Shown here one piece after another: positions 16,543 through 27,949 of a stretch of DNA of 64,000 bases. How positions within the stretch are numbered: position 1 is the first letter of the stretch; each line of letters starts with the position of its first letter. Position numbers and translations under genes: made by a program. Under the pieces are notes generated by a model. The model saw only the letters and a list, made by a program, of their open reading frames with translations, did no database searches and was not told the DNA's origin. The stretch is from Methylomicrobium lacus LW14 (GTDB taxonomy: Bacteria > Pseudomonadota > Gammaproteobacteria > Methylococcales > Methylomonadaceae): contig NZ_AZUN01000001.1 of assembly GCF_000527095.1 (NCBI RefSeq), positions 2,707,501 to 2,771,500 on the forward strand, in the 5' to 3' direction.

Positions 16543-16854
16543 ATGTATGCGGTAATTCAAACGGGTGGTAAACAGTACCGGGTGGCCGAAGGTACGACCT
16601 TAAAAATAGAAAAATTGGAACTTGGTACTGGCGACAGCGTTGAATTCGACAAAGTTCTGTTGATTCAGTCAGGCGATGCAGTCAAAGTTGGCGCGCCTTT
16701 CATCGAAGGCGGCAAAGTCTCTGCGACCGTATTGTCGCAAGGCCGCCACAAAAAGATCAAGATCATTAAATTCAGACGGCGTAAGCACCACATGAAACAA
16801 ATGGGTCATCGCCAATATTACACAGAAGTCCGGATTACCGGCATTTCTGCATAA
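16543..16854 (+). CDS. rplU: 50S ribosomal protein L21
   Basis: 103 residues beginning [14 protein letters not shown], the conserved L21 N-terminus, which fixes the start at 16543 rather than the in-frame codon at 16525. The C-terminal basic part [20 protein letters not shown] contacts 23S rRNA, next to L20. It is the first gene of the rplU-rpmA unit, 18 nt before rpmA. Confidence 0.98.
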   Translation: MYAVIQTGGKQYRVAEGTTLKIEKLELGTGDSVEFDKVLLIQSGDAVKVGAPFIEGGKVSATVLSQGRHKKIKIIKFRRRKHHMKQMGHRQYYTEVRITGISA

Positions 16855-16872
16855 TTCCTAAGAGGTGTTATT

Positions 16873-17130
16873 GTGGCACATAAGAAAGCGGGTGGTAGTA
16901 CTCGGAACGGTCGCGACTCAAACGCGAAAAGATTAGGCGTTAAACGTTTTGGCGGCGAAGTCGTCAAAGCCGGAAACATCATCGTTCGTCAACGCGGCAC
17001 GCATTTCCATGCCGGCGACAACGTAGGTCTCGGCAAGGATCATACCCTGTTCGCGACAGCCGACGGTAAAGTCGTATTCCAGGTTAAAGGCGAGAAAGGC
17101 CGTAAGTTTGTCAGCATCGTTGCTGCCTAA
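16873..17130 (+). CDS. rpmA: 50S ribosomal protein L27
   Basis: 85 residues starting with GTG. The N-terminus [20 protein letters not shown] is the conserved tail that reaches the peptidyl transferase centre. No cleavable N-terminal extension of the Firmicutes kind is present. AGAGG precedes the start. A terminator follows about 80 nt later. Confidence 0.98.
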   Translation: MAHKKAGGSTRNGRDSNAKRLGVKRFGGEVVKAGNIIVRQRGTHFHAGDNVGLGKDHTLFATADGKVVFQVKGEKGRKFVSIVAA

Positions 17131-17208
17131 GCCTAAACCGATAATCTAGGGCAACTCCGTAAGTCATGTTTCGGGATTTGCGTTTAGCAACCCGGAACTC
17201 CCCAAGAA

Positions 17209-17239
17209 AGCTCCGCAATCCATCGCGGGGCTTTTTTTG
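17209..17239 (+). terminator. Rho-independent terminator after rpmA
   Basis: AGCTCCGC pairs with GCGGGGCT (one G-T pair) around an 8-nt loop, followed by seven T. It separates the ribosomal pair from obgE, which starts 39 nt later. Confidence 0.85.
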
Positions 17240-17274
17240 TTTTGAACGCAGGCAAACCTGCACGGCATATTTGA

Positions 17275-19420
<2,146 letters not shown>

Positions 19421-19453
19421 GCGGCGCGCCAGCCGGTTACCGAACAAAAAAAA

Positions 19454-19485
19454 GGCCGAAACTCGAAGAGTTCCGGCCTTTTTTT
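19454..19485. terminator. Bidirectional terminator between proB and rpsT
   Basis: GGCCGAAACTC and GAGTTCCGGCC pair with one mismatch around GAA; T7 follows on the plus strand and an A run precedes it, giving a T run on the minus strand. It serves the convergent proB and rpsT genes. Confidence 0.92.
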
Positions 19486-19508
19486 GGCGTTATCGCCGTT
19501 CCGCTTTA

Positions 19509-19772
19509 TTAAGCAAGCGCTTTGACTTTTGCGTTCAGTCTGCTTTTGCCGCGGGCAGCCTTATTCTTATGGATCAGGCCTTTGTTTACAGCGGAGTCGA
19601 TCACTGGCACCGCCGTGTTGTAAGCGGCTTGCGCTTTTTCCTTGTCGCCCGCGTTAACGGCGGCAATTACTTTTTTGATGAAAGTACGCAAATTGCTGCG
19701 TTGTCCTGCGTTGCGAACACGGCTTTTTTCCGCTTGCTTCGCGCGCTTTTTAGCTTGTGCTGTATTAGCCAT
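19509..19772 (-). CDS. rpsT: 30S ribosomal protein S20
   Basis: 87 residues, very basic, starting [20 protein letters not shown] and all helical, as for S20, which binds the 5' domain of 16S rRNA. It is divergent from murJ, the standard neighbour. A clear promoter lies at 19821-19849. Confidence 0.98.
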   Translation of the reverse strand: MANTAQAKKRAKQAEKSRVRNAGQRSNLRTFIKKVIAAVNAGDKEKAQAAYNTAVPVIDSAVNKGLIHKNKAARGKSRLNAKVKALA

Positions 19773-19820
19773 AGTGTCTCGACTCGTGCAAAAAACAAAA
19801 TTGAGTTAAATAGACCGATC

Positions 19821-19849
19821 ATTATCATGATAAATGATATGATTGTCAA
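19821..19849 (-). promoter_or_regulatory. Sigma-70 promoter of rpsT
   Basis: On the minus strand TTGACA (19844-19849) and GATAAT (19821-19826) are 17 bp apart. The rpsT start codon lies about 48 nt downstream. The region also contains ATCAT repeats. Confidence 0.8.
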
Positions 19850-19876
19850 GGCCTTAACCACAAGAACGGGACACCC

Positions 19877-21430
19877 TTGAGCAAACAGTTACTGAAATCG
19901 ACCGCGTCGGTCGGCAGCATGACGCTGATTTCGCGGCTGCTGGGATTTGCCAGAGACATGCTGATCGCACGGCTTTTCGGCGTCGACATCGCAACCGACG
20001 CCTTTTTTGCCGCCTTCAAGCTGCCTAACTTCCTGCGCCGCCTGTTCGCCGAAGGCGCCTTCGCGCATGCCTTCGTGCCGGTATTGACCGATTACAAGGA
20101 AAACCACGACCCTCAGACGCTGAAGGATTTTATCGCCAAAACCGCCGGCACCTTGGCGTTGATTTTGACCGCGATCACCGCGCTCGGCATCCTCGCTGCG
20201 CCGCTCCTGATCACGCTGCTCGCCCCCGGCTTTGCCTGGCACAGCGCGCAGCATGAGCTGGCCGTCGAGTTGTTGCGGATCACCCTGCCTTACCTGTTTT
20301 TCATCTCGCTCACCGCGTTCCTCGGCTCGATCCTGAATGTATACGGCAAATTCGCCCTGCCCGCGCTGACGCCGGTCTGGCTGAATATCGCGATGATCGC
20401 CGCCGCGATCGAATTGAGCCCGCTGCTGGACGAGCCGATTACCGCGCTGGCCTGGGGCGTATTCGCCGGCGGCATCGTGCAATTGGCTTTTCAACTGCCG
20501 GCCGTCCTGCGCCTCGGCCTGTTGCCGAAACTGCGTCCGGGCTTTTCGGACCCCGGCGTCAAAAAAGTGATCGGCTTGATGCTGCCGGCGATGTTCAGCG
20601 TTTCGGTCACGCAGATCAACTTGTTATTCGATACGCTGATCGCATCCTTCCTGGCCGCCGGCAGCGTGTCCTGGCTGTATTATTCGGACCGGCTGGTCGA
20701 ATTTCCGCTCGGCATTTTGGGCGTTGCGGTTTCGACCGCGATTCTGCCGAACTTGTCAAAAACCCATGCCGCGCGCGACTCTGGGGCGTTTTCGGCCGCG
20801 CTGGACTGGGGCCTGCGCCTGGTGTTATTGATCGGTCTGCCCGCCTCTATCGGCCTGATCCTGTTGGCCGAGCCGATCCTGTTCACGCTGTTCCAGTACA
20901 ATGAATTCTCGGTGTCCGACGTGCATTATACGGGGCTTAGCCTGAAAGCCTATTCGGCAGGCCTTCTGGGCTTCATTCTGATCAAAGTGCTCGCGCCCGC
21001 GTTTTCCTCGCGCCTAGATGTCAAAACGCCGCTCCGCTACAGCATCTACGCGATGATCGCGAGCATAGCGCTGAACGTGCTGGCGATTCCGCTCGCGCAT
21101 GCAGGACTCGCGCTGGCGACATCGCTCGGCGCCTTCTTCAACGCCATTTTGCTGTTCAGAAAATTGAGGACCGATCAGATTTACCTGCCCGCGACAGGCT
21201 GGCGACTATTTTTGCTGCGCATTCTGCTCGGCACCGGCGTGATGTCGGCCGTGTTATACAGCCAGGTCGAGCCGAACGACTGGATAGCAAGAAGTTCGGG
21301 CGAGAGAGCGCTGCATCTTGTCGGATGGATAGCGGCAGGGCTGTCGCTTTACGCGGCGACCTTATGGCTGACTGGCATGCGACTGCCGATGTCGTTGAGA
21401 AAAGCGCGCACACTACGGTCGACCCGTTAA
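19877..21430 (+). CDS. murJ: MurJ, lipid II flippase
   Basis: 517 residues from a TTG start. About 14 membrane helices; the N-terminal GSMTLISRLLGFARDMLIAR and the loop PNFLRRLFAEGAFAHAFVPV are MurJ signatures, with the charged residues needed in the central cavity. It moves lipid II across the inner membrane for peptidoglycan synthesis. It is divergent from rpsT; ribF and ileS, which often follow, are absent here, and a GNAT gene comes next. Confidence 0.96.
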   Translation: MSKQLLKSTASVGSMTLISRLLGFARDMLIARLFGVDIATDAFFAAFKLPNFLRRLFAEGAFAHAFVPVLTDYKENHDPQTLKDFIAKTAGTLALILTAITALGILAAPLLITLLAPGFAWHSAQHELAVELLRITLPYLFFISLTAFLGSILNVYGKFALPALTPVWLNIAMIAAAIELSPLLDEPITALAWGVFAGGIVQLAFQLPAVLRLGLLPKLRPGFSDPGVKKVIGLMLPAMFSVSVTQINLLFDTLIASFLAAGSVSWLYYSDRLVEFPLGILGVAVSTAILPNLSKTHAARDSGAFSAALDWGLRLVLLIGLPASIGLILLAEPILFTLFQYNEFSVSDVHYTGLSLKAYSAGLLGFILIKVLAPAFSSRLDVKTPLRYSIYAMIASIALNVLAIPLAHAGLALATSLGAFFNAILLFRKLRTDQIYLPATGWRLFLLRILLGTGVMSAVLYSQVEPNDWIARSSGERALHLVGWIAAGLSLYAATLWLTGMRLPMSLRKARTLRSTR

Positions 21431-21536
21431 TTGCGGCGCAGGGTCTTGCGGGCGGGAGCAAGCGTGTAATCGATGAACAAATTCCCGCCGCTCTGCTAGT
21501 CTTGATGTGGCATTTGAACGAAAGCTCCCAGCCAAG

Positions 21537-22496
21537 ATGATCATACCCGACTACCGTATCGAACCCGCGGATTTTCACGCCGACAACGACGATTTGCACG
21601 CGGTGCGCGATGCGGTGTTCGTGATCGAACAGCGCATACCCGCCGAAATCGAGTGGGACGAACAAGACCCGCATAGCCTGCATCTGATCGCCCGCGATGC
21701 GCACCATCAACCCATCGGCACGGGCCGACTTTCGCCCGAAGGCAAGATTGGCCGCCTGGCGGTGCTGAGCGCCTGGCGCAATCAGGGCGTCGGCAAATCG
21801 ATCATGGCGGCGTTGCTGAATGAGGCGCAAAAGCGCGGCCGGCCGGAAGTCAGTTTAAACGCCCAACTTTCAGCACTGGTTTTTTATGAACGGTTCGGCT
21901 TTGTCAAAGCAGGCGAGAGCTTTATCGAAGGCGGCATTCCGCATCAATCGATGCGCCTGAAACTAGAGCCATTGGCAGCGCCTGAGCGGCGAGCCATCAA
22001 CCCCGGACGGCCATCGGTTGCGGCGACCGAATTCGATCATTTCGACGACGCCTTGGCTGCGACGCTCAACATCATCAAAGACGCTCGCCGCCGCCTCGGC
22101 ATCTGCACGCCTAACCTGGAATACCCTCTGTACGGGCATCCCGATATCGCCGCCGCCCTCCGGCAATTCGCGATCCAGAGCCAGGACGGCGGCGCCCGCA
22201 TCATCGTGCAGGATACGACAACGGTTATCGGCCAAGCGCATCCCCTGATTGAACTCGCCCAAAAACTGCCGTCCTCGTTTGAATTTCGCACACCGGTCGA
22301 ACCCGAAGACCAGCAATACGCATCGGCCTTTATTTTCAATGACCGGGACGGCTATTTGTTCCGGCTGTTCGACGACCGTTACGCCGGCGTCTGGAGTCCC
22401 GCCCTGCCGAGCCGCAGCCGCCAGCTTGCCGAAACATTCGACCGATTCTGGCAGCGATGCGAGCCCTGCACCGCGTTCCGGGCGCTGAATATCTAG
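21537..22496 (+). CDS. GNAT acetyltransferase fused to a conserved C-terminal domain
   Basis: 319 residues from the ATG at 21537 (a GTG at 21507 would add ten). Residues 1-150 form a GNAT domain: the acetyl-CoA loop is RLAVLSAWRNQGVGKSIM and FYERFGFVKAG is the late motif. Residues about 165-319 form a second domain starting with EFDHFDDALAATLNIIKDAR and containing LGICTPNLEYPLYGHPDI and DDRYAGVWSP; it resembles the PLD-like DUF7931 region seen behind GNAT domains in gammaproteobacteria. The substrate is unknown. It stands alone between murJ and a convergent reductase gene. Confidence 0.8.
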   Translation: MIIPDYRIEPADFHADNDDLHAVRDAVFVIEQRIPAEIEWDEQDPHSLHLIARDAHHQPIGTGRLSPEGKIGRLAVLSAWRNQGVGKSIMAALLNEAQKRGRPEVSLNAQLSALVFYERFGFVKAGESFIEGGIPHQSMRLKLEPLAAPERRAINPGRPSVAATEFDHFDDALAATLNIIKDARRRLGICTPNLEYPLYGHPDIAAALRQFAIQSQDGGARIIVQDTTTVIGQAHPLIELAQKLPSSFEFRTPVEPEDQQYASAFIFNDRDGYLFRLFDDRYAGVWSPALPSRSRQLAETFDRFWQRCEPCTAFRALNI

Positions 22497-22534
22497 CATG
22501 AGGTCATCGATTTTTTAAGCCGATGACCTCATGC
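22496..22534. terminator. Strong 14-bp hairpin between convergent genes
   Basis: GCATGAGGTCATCG and CGATGACCTCATGC pair perfectly around an 11-nt loop that contains six T. It starts on the last base of the GNAT stop codon. There is no T run after the stem, so it may block transcription in both directions or protect 3' ends. Confidence 0.6.
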
Positions 22535-22573
22535 CGAAGCCACAGTTTGCGGTGTTTAAACCGAAACGCCGCC

Positions 22574-23599
22574 TCAGCCGAATTTTTCCGAAAAAATCCG
22601 CTGCTCGGCAATGCCTCTGGCCAATGCGACCTGGGTTGCCGCCGTCACCAGTAACGGCGGGCCGCAAAGGTAGATATCGTAGTCGCCCGGATGATCCTGC
22701 AAATAGTGTTGCAAGGCTTCGGCAGGCGTTCCGCTGAATCCGGACCAGTCCGGCTCCGGCTTCCAGACGCACAGCGTCACGCTCAAGCCGGGCAGTTGCT
22801 GCTTCAATCGATCCAATTCATCGATATAAAACAGCTCGCTTTCCCGGTTAACGCCGAACAACAGGTGTATGGACCGGTCCTCGCCCCATTCGGCAAGCCG
22901 GCGCAGCATCGACAGAAACGGCGCCAGGCCGGTGCCGCCGGCGATAAAGACGGCCGGATTGAGACTATCGGACTGCAAGCCGAAAGCGCCGCTGGGCCCG
23001 TAGACCTTCAGAATCTGACCGACCTCCGCGCCCCGGCTGAGATAGCCTGAAAACCGGCCTTCGGGCTGCAGACGAATCAAAAACTCCAGCTCGCCCCGCC
23101 AGTTTCCGGTGTTGGCCAGAGAATAGGCGCGGCGGATTCCGGTATCGGGGATTTCCAGTTCCATGCATTGACCCGGTTCAAACTCGACCGCCTTGCCGCC
23201 CTCTTCGTCCTGCCAGCTCAGCCTGATCCGCACCGTCCGGTCGGCAATCGTCTTTAGCCCGGTAATCACCGCATTTCGCGCCTCGCAATGGCCGAAATGG
23301 ATATGCGCATAGTCATAAGGCGCGGTAATCTTAAGGTCGCTTTGGGGATAGGTTCGGCATAAGAGCACATCGCGCCCCGACACGGCCGCTTCGGACAAAA
23401 CGCCGGCATTGTGCTCGCCTAGCGTGTATTCGCCTTCGGCGCAATGACCCACGCAGGCGCCGCAGCCGCCGTCCCTGCACAGCGACGGCAACAGGATAGC
23501 GGCTTGCTCGCCGGCACTCACCACATCGAAGCTGTCGCCACAGCTGAACGTCACCTCGTGCCCGTCGCGGGTGGTCAGCGTAATTTGATGTTCGGACAT
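22574..23599 (-). CDS. MmoC-like 2Fe-2S/FAD/NAD(P)H oxidoreductase, probable Hcp reductase
   Basis: 341 residues from the ATG at 23599, which has GGGAG in front. The plant-type ferredoxin domain comes first (LCRDGGCGACVGHC, then LLCRTYP), next an FAD domain (RRAYSLANTG) and an NAD(P) domain (FIAGGTGLAPFLSM, LLFGVNRESELFYIDEL, YLCGPP). Order and sequence are close to MmoC, the reductase of soluble methane monooxygenase. It starts 17 nt after hcp in one operon. In enterobacteria hcp is followed by hcr, whose ferredoxin domain is C-terminal; here the order is reversed, so it is probably an analogue that feeds electrons to Hcp. Confidence 0.82.
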   Translation of the reverse strand: MSEHQITLTTRDGHEVTFSCGDSFDVVSAGEQAAILLPSLCRDGGCGACVGHCAEGEYTLGEHNAGVLSEAAVSGRDVLLCRTYPQSDLKITAPYDYAHIHFGHCEARNAVITGLKTIADRTVRIRLSWQDEEGGKAVEFEPGQCMELEIPDTGIRRAYSLANTGNWRGELEFLIRLQPEGRFSGYLSRGAEVGQILKVYGPSGAFGLQSDSLNPAVFIAGGTGLAPFLSMLRRLAEWGEDRSIHLLFGVNRESELFYIDELDRLKQQLPGLSVTLCVWKPEPDWSGFSGTPAEALQHYLQDHPGDYDIYLCGPPLLVTAATQVALARGIAEQRIFSEKFG

Positions 23600-23622
23600 A
23601 ATCACTCCCGGTTGTGCGCCGC

Positions 23623-25287
23623 TCAGGCGGCTTTTTTCATCGCGTCCTGAATATCTTGGGCAGCCGTGCCGGTCGCTTTCAGATCGAACGCTTCACCGAG
23701 CTTGGCCAGCAATGCCGGCGTCAAGAAGGCAGGCAGTGTCGACCCGAGCCGGATGCCGCGGATACCGAGCGACAGCAAGGTCAACAGCACCGCCACGGCT
23801 TTTTGCTCGAACCAGGAGATCATCAGCGATAACGGTAAGTCGTTGACGCCGCAATCGAAGGCTTTGGCCAGTGCGGACGCCACCTGAATCGCCGAATAAG
23901 CATCGTTGCATTGCCCCATGTCCAGCAACCGGGGAATGCCGCCGATGTCGCCGAAATCGTGGCTATTGAAGCGGTACTTGCCGCAGCCCAGCGTCAGGAT
24001 CACGGTTTCGTCGGGAGCTTGCTCCGCCACTTCGGTAAAGTAGTTGCGACCCGGCGCCGCGCCGTCGCAGCCGCCGATCAGGAAGAAATGCTGGATCGCG
24101 CCGGCTTTCACCGCGTCGATCACCTTGTCGGCGACGCCCATGACGGTATCGCGGCCGAAACCGACGGTAATCAGCTGTTCCGGCGCATCCTCGCTAAAGC
24201 CCGGCAATGCCAGAGCCGCCTCAATCACCGGCGCAAAATCGCCGCCGACGATATGCCGGACTCCCGGCCAACCGACCGGCCCTGCGGTAAAAATCCGCTG
24301 CCGGTAGGCCGGGGACGGTTCCACCAAACAGTTCGAAGTCATCAGAATCGGCCCCGGAAACTGCGTAAAATCTTGATGCTGATTCTGCCAGGCCGTCCCG
24401 TAATTGCCGACCAAATGCGGGTAGGCTTTCAATTTCGGATACGCATGCGCCGGCAGCATCTCGCCATGTGTATAGATATTGATCCCCAGCCCCTGGGTTT
24501 GCTCCAGCAATTGCGCCAGATCGTGCAAATCGTGGCCGCTGACCAGTATCGCCTTGCCTTTTACCTGGGCGAGGTTGACCGTATTGATCTGCTGCGCGCC
24601 AAAGCTGCCGGTATTTGCCGCATCCAGCATCGCCATGACTTTGTAATTCAATTGGCCGATACGCATAGACCAATCCAGCAATTGGTCGGCGTCGCCAGGG
24701 TGCGTCGCCAGAAAATCCAGCGCTTCTTCAAATCCTGCGCCAATGTCATCGTCCCGATAACCCAGCATCAACGCATGGTAGGCATAAGCCGCCGCGCCTT
24801 TGATGCCGTACAACAGCATTGCCCTAAGGCCGATGATGTCTTCGCCGACTTGTTGCAGTTCGAGATTGATGGCCGCCTCTTGGGCCTGGATCATCAGCCC
24901 GGCCAGGGTCGATGCGGGCCGCCATTGACCCGGACCCGTCAGCGCTTCAGCGGCAACACCTTGCTGCTCGGCAAGCGCTTCGTATTGCGCTTTCAGCCGG
25001 TCGCGCCACACTGCCGTTTCCTTGATCAACTGCACAAAGCGGCTGGCGTTGAAATTGACGTTGGTCAAGGTGGTGAACAACGCATACAGCATGAAATCGT
25101 CGGCTTCGGACGGGTTCTCCCCGAATTGGCGCAAGCGTTTGGCGTATTGGGCGATGCCTTGCAGACCGTAAATCATCAGGTCCTGCAAATCGGCGGTCGT
25201 TTCGTCCTTACCGCAAACGCCCTTGACTTCGTGGCAGCCATTGCCGGTGCTTGCGCGCGTGGTTTGTTCGCATTGATAACAAAACAT
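23623..25287 (-). CDS. hcp: Hybrid cluster protein (Hcp), class II
   Basis: 554 residues. The N-terminal cysteines at 3, 6, 18 and 25 follow C-x2-C-x11-C-x6-C, the class II spacing seen in enterobacteria. The hybrid cluster ligands lie in the C-terminal half ([12 protein letters not shown] and [10 protein letters not shown]). Hcp acts as a high-affinity NO reductase and has been called hydroxylamine reductase. The following MmoC-like reductase is its likely donor. A Crp/Fnr regulator is divergent, with a palindromic site between them, so expression should respond to NO or low oxygen. Confidence 0.96.
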   Translation of the reverse strand: MFCYQCEQTTRASTGNGCHEVKGVCGKDETTADLQDLMIYGLQGIAQYAKRLRQFGENPSEADDFMLYALFTTLTNVNFNASRFVQLIKETAVWRDRLKAQYEALAEQQGVAAEALTGPGQWRPASTLAGLMIQAQEAAINLELQQVGEDIIGLRAMLLYGIKGAAAYAYHALMLGYRDDDIGAGFEEALDFLATHPGDADQLLDWSMRIGQLNYKVMAMLDAANTGSFGAQQINTVNLAQVKGKAILVSGHDLHDLAQLLEQTQGLGINIYTHGEMLPAHAYPKLKAYPHLVGNYGTAWQNQHQDFTQFPGPILMTSNCLVEPSPAYRQRIFTAGPVGWPGVRHIVGGDFAPVIEAALALPGFSEDAPEQLITVGFGRDTVMGVADKVIDAVKAGAIQHFFLIGGCDGAAPGRNYFTEVAEQAPDETVILTLGCGKYRFNSHDFGDIGGIPRLLDMGQCNDAYSAIQVASALAKAFDCGVNDLPLSLMISWFEQKAVAVLLTLLSLGIRGIRLGSTLPAFLTPALLAKLGEAFDLKATGTAAQDIQDAMKKAA

Positions 25288-25358
25288 GATATCTCCTTGT
25301 TGAATGGATTGATGGCTCGTAGTGGTTGCCAGAATACAAGCGCGCCGCTAAAGTGTCC

Positions 25359-25372
25359 TTGACTTAAATCAA
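25359..25372. promoter_or_regulatory. FNR/DNR-type operator between hcp and its regulator
   Basis: TTGACTTAAATCAA fits the TTGAY-N4-ATCAA consensus, and with flanking bases CTTGA-N6-TCAAG is a perfect palindrome. It lies 10 nt before the regulator ATG and 71 nt before the hcp start, so it could activate hcp and repress or tune the regulator. Confidence 0.75.
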
Positions 25373-25382
25373 GCGAGGTTTT

Positions 25383-26072
25383 ATGTCCATCGAGTCCCAA
25401 AAACAATTCCGCCAACACTATCTGTTTGCCATGCTGGATGACGCCCAATTGGGCCGCGTGCTGTCGACAGCCCAGCGCATGGCTCTGGCCGAGGATGAAC
25501 ATCTGTTTCATTTCGGCGATCAGGCGCGCTATTTTTATCTGCTGCGCACGGGGCAGATTCAGCTTTACCGGCTATCGCCCGGCGGCGAGGAAAAAGTGAT
25601 CGAGATCATCCAGCCCGGCCAAACCTTTGCCGAGGCGGTGATGTTTTTTAATATCCACAGTTACCCGGTCAGCGCCAAAGCCGTACTGAACAGCGAGTTA
25701 TGGCGAATCGACATGGCGGTATTTCTCGGCTTGCTTCAGGAATCCAATGCGCTGTGCCTGCGTTTGCTGGGCGGCATGAGCCGGCGCTTGCACGGCGCGA
25801 TACAAGACATCGATCAATTGACGCTGCAAAATGCCAGCATGCGGGTCATTCAATTGCTGCTGCAATCGGCTCCCGACCGCACCGCCGGCCGCTACAGCCT
25901 GGAATGGGAAACCCCCAAACAAATCCTGGCTTCCCGGCTATCGGTACGCCCAGAGACTTTCTCCCGTATCCTCCAGCAATTAAGCCGTAAGGGCCTGATC
26001 TCGGTGCAAGGCAAATCGGTGGAAGTGTTGGATGTAAAGGGTCTGCAGGACGAGCTGGCTTTGGCGGATTGA
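25383..26072 (+). CDS. Crp/Fnr-family regulator, Dnr/NnrR-like
   Basis: 229 residues: a cyclic-nucleotide-binding-like sensor domain (about 10-125), a long dimer helix (about 126-150) and a C-terminal winged helix (LASRLSVRPETFSRILQQLS as recognition region). There is no N-terminal cysteine cluster like that of FNR, which argues for a heme-type NO sensor of the Dnr group. It is divergent from hcp and probably binds the palindrome at 25359-25372. The name is by family; the ligand is inferred. Confidence 0.85.
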   Translation: MSIESQKQFRQHYLFAMLDDAQLGRVLSTAQRMALAEDEHLFHFGDQARYFYLLRTGQIQLYRLSPGGEEKVIEIIQPGQTFAEAVMFFNIHSYPVSAKAVLNSELWRIDMAVFLGLLQESNALCLRLLGGMSRRLHGAIQDIDQLTLQNASMRVIQLLLQSAPDRTAGRYSLEWETPKQILASRLSVRPETFSRILQQLSRKGLISVQGKSVEVLDVKGLQDELALAD

Positions 26073-26350
26073 GCATTAGCGAACAACGCGCTGATCCTCA
26101 TAAATGAGGTTATGCATCGTCCACGAAAAACGCGAACGGCACGAAAAATTTCATAGCCCAATCCGTTCAACCGTTGTTTTCGGGGGGGTTGTGGCTATTG
26201 ATCGTGCTGAAGATCGATTCACTTAACGGCGCATCGACATGCCAAAACGCTGTTACCTTTTTATGATCCAGATGCCGCATTTTTTGATAAGCTACGACAA
26301 TCCAAGACCCCTGTTCCGACCCGAACATTAACCCACAGCCAAGCAAGCAC

Positions 26351-27697
26351 ATGCCGCATTCCTCCATCCCCACCCCTAAAGGTCAGCGGTTGCTCGGCCA
26401 TCTGGCGGAATTCAAGAAAAATCCGCTCGATTGCATGATTCGCTGGCAACGCGAATTTGGCGACATCGTCAATTTCCGGATCCTCTCGCAAAATTTTTAT
26501 CTGCTGAGCCACCCCGATCTGGTCGAACAGGCGATGACCGAACAGCAGGATGTGTTCGTGAAGATTTACGACCCGCAAAAACCGAAGGGCCTGCAATTGT
26601 TTATGGGACAGGGGCTGGTGACCAGCACCGGACCGTTGTGGAATCAGCAGCGGCGCCTGCTGCAGCCGGTGTTTCAGCGGCGGAATATTTTGACCTTACT
26701 GCCGGAGATGGAAAAGGCCGGCGCGCAGTTGATCGCACGCTGGCGGCAATTGGCACCCGATACCGAAGTCGACATTTCCGCCGAAATGCTGCATCTGGCG
26801 CTGGAAGTATTGACGCGCACGATGTTCAGTACCAGCGTGCTGGACCGGGTTGACGTGATCGCACCGGCGCTGGAGGTGTGTCTGCGTTATGCCGCCGCGA
26901 CGGTTTTGAATCCCCTCGACCCGCCGTTGTGGGTTCCGACCCGCCGCAACCGCGAATTCAAGCGCGCGCTGGCCGCGCTGGATTCGATCATCTACGGCCT
27001 GATCGACGAACGCACGGCGAACCCCGGCCGATATAATGATTTACTGCATCTGTTGCTGACCAGTACGGACCCTGAAACCGGCGCCGGCATGGGCCGGCGG
27101 CAACTGCGCGACGAAATGGCGACGCTGTTCGTGGCGGGCCATGAAACCTCGGCGAATGTGCTGACCTGGACACTGTATTATCTGGCCAAACACCCGGAGG
27201 TGATGGCCAGACTCAGAGCGGAATTACACCGCGTGTTGAACGGCGGCATTCCAAGCGAAGATCAGCTCGATCAGCTGCCTTACACGAAGGCGGTGCTGTT
27301 CGAAGCGATGCGGCTGAAACCCGCCGTCGCGCTGATGATCCGAAAAATCGGTCGCGACACCCGCCTGCAAAACTATCCGCTGAAGGCCGGCAGCCTGGCG
27401 ATGATCAGCATCTACAACATCCATCACCATCCGGCGCTCTGGGAAAACCCGGAGGCTTTCGACCCGGACCGCTTCCTCGGCCAGAAAGCCTCCAAATATA
27501 GGTTCTTACCGTTCGGCATCGGCCCGCGCTTCTGCATCGGCAATCAGTTCGCGACCGTGGAACTGACCCTGCTCTTGGCGATGCTCGCGCAACATTTCGA
27601 TTTTGCGCTCTGTAGCGACCAGGAACCGGAGCATGACATGGCGGTGACCTTGCGCCCGAAGGGCGGGCTTAGATTAAGGGTGCGGGCTATAAATTAA
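26351..27697 (+). CDS. Cytochrome P450
   Basis: 448 residues, soluble bacterial type without a membrane anchor. The I-helix oxygen motif is AGHETSA, the K-helix ExxR is EAMR, and the heme loop FGIGPRFCIG puts the ligand at Cys395. A redox partner is not adjacent. The substrate cannot be told from sequence; the sequence style is like the CYP102/CYP4-type fatty acid or alkane group. The 278 nt before it hold no gene I can support. Confidence 0.93.
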   Translation: MPHSSIPTPKGQRLLGHLAEFKKNPLDCMIRWQREFGDIVNFRILSQNFYLLSHPDLVEQAMTEQQDVFVKIYDPQKPKGLQLFMGQGLVTSTGPLWNQQRRLLQPVFQRRNILTLLPEMEKAGAQLIARWRQLAPDTEVDISAEMLHLALEVLTRTMFSTSVLDRVDVIAPALEVCLRYAAATVLNPLDPPLWVPTRRNREFKRALAALDSIIYGLIDERTANPGRYNDLLHLLLTSTDPETGAGMGRRQLRDEMATLFVAGHETSANVLTWTLYYLAKHPEVMARLRAELHRVLNGGIPSEDQLDQLPYTKAVLFEAMRLKPAVALMIRKIGRDTRLQNYPLKAGSLAMISIYNIHHHPALWENPEAFDPDRFLGQKASKYRFLPFGIGPRFCIGNQFATVELTLLLAMLAQHFDFALCSDQEPEHDMAVTLRPKGGLRLRVRAIN

Positions 27698-27949
27698 AGC
27701 CTAAGCATCGCCCCCACACTCTCCGTGGCACGGAATACATGCGCCGTAACCCTGCATCGTATAGAAAAACCTCTTGAATCGACCTAAAGCGGTCTCCGGT
27801 TGCATGAGGGATCAGCTCTATACGGTTGAGTTCCACCCTTCACCGATATTTTAAAAATTCAGGACTTTTTAAGGGCGGCCATACCTGGCTTGGAAAAATA
27901 TGTTAGATTAGCGCCGATAACAATAAACTCAACGCATAAGGCTAAATCG

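Noticed and set aside
22574..23599. Soluble methane monooxygenase locus
   Set aside because: The reductase is MmoC-like, but no mmoX, Y, Z, B or D gene is near, while hcp is directly upstream in the same operon.
23911..25362. Open frame of 483 codons on the plus strand across hcp
   Set aside because: It is antisense to hcp, which has clear cluster cysteines and family motifs. The translation is rich in Arg, Gln and His without any fold pattern.
26167..26373. 68-codon minus-strand frame before the P450 gene
   Set aside because: No family, weak start; overlaps the P450 start region.
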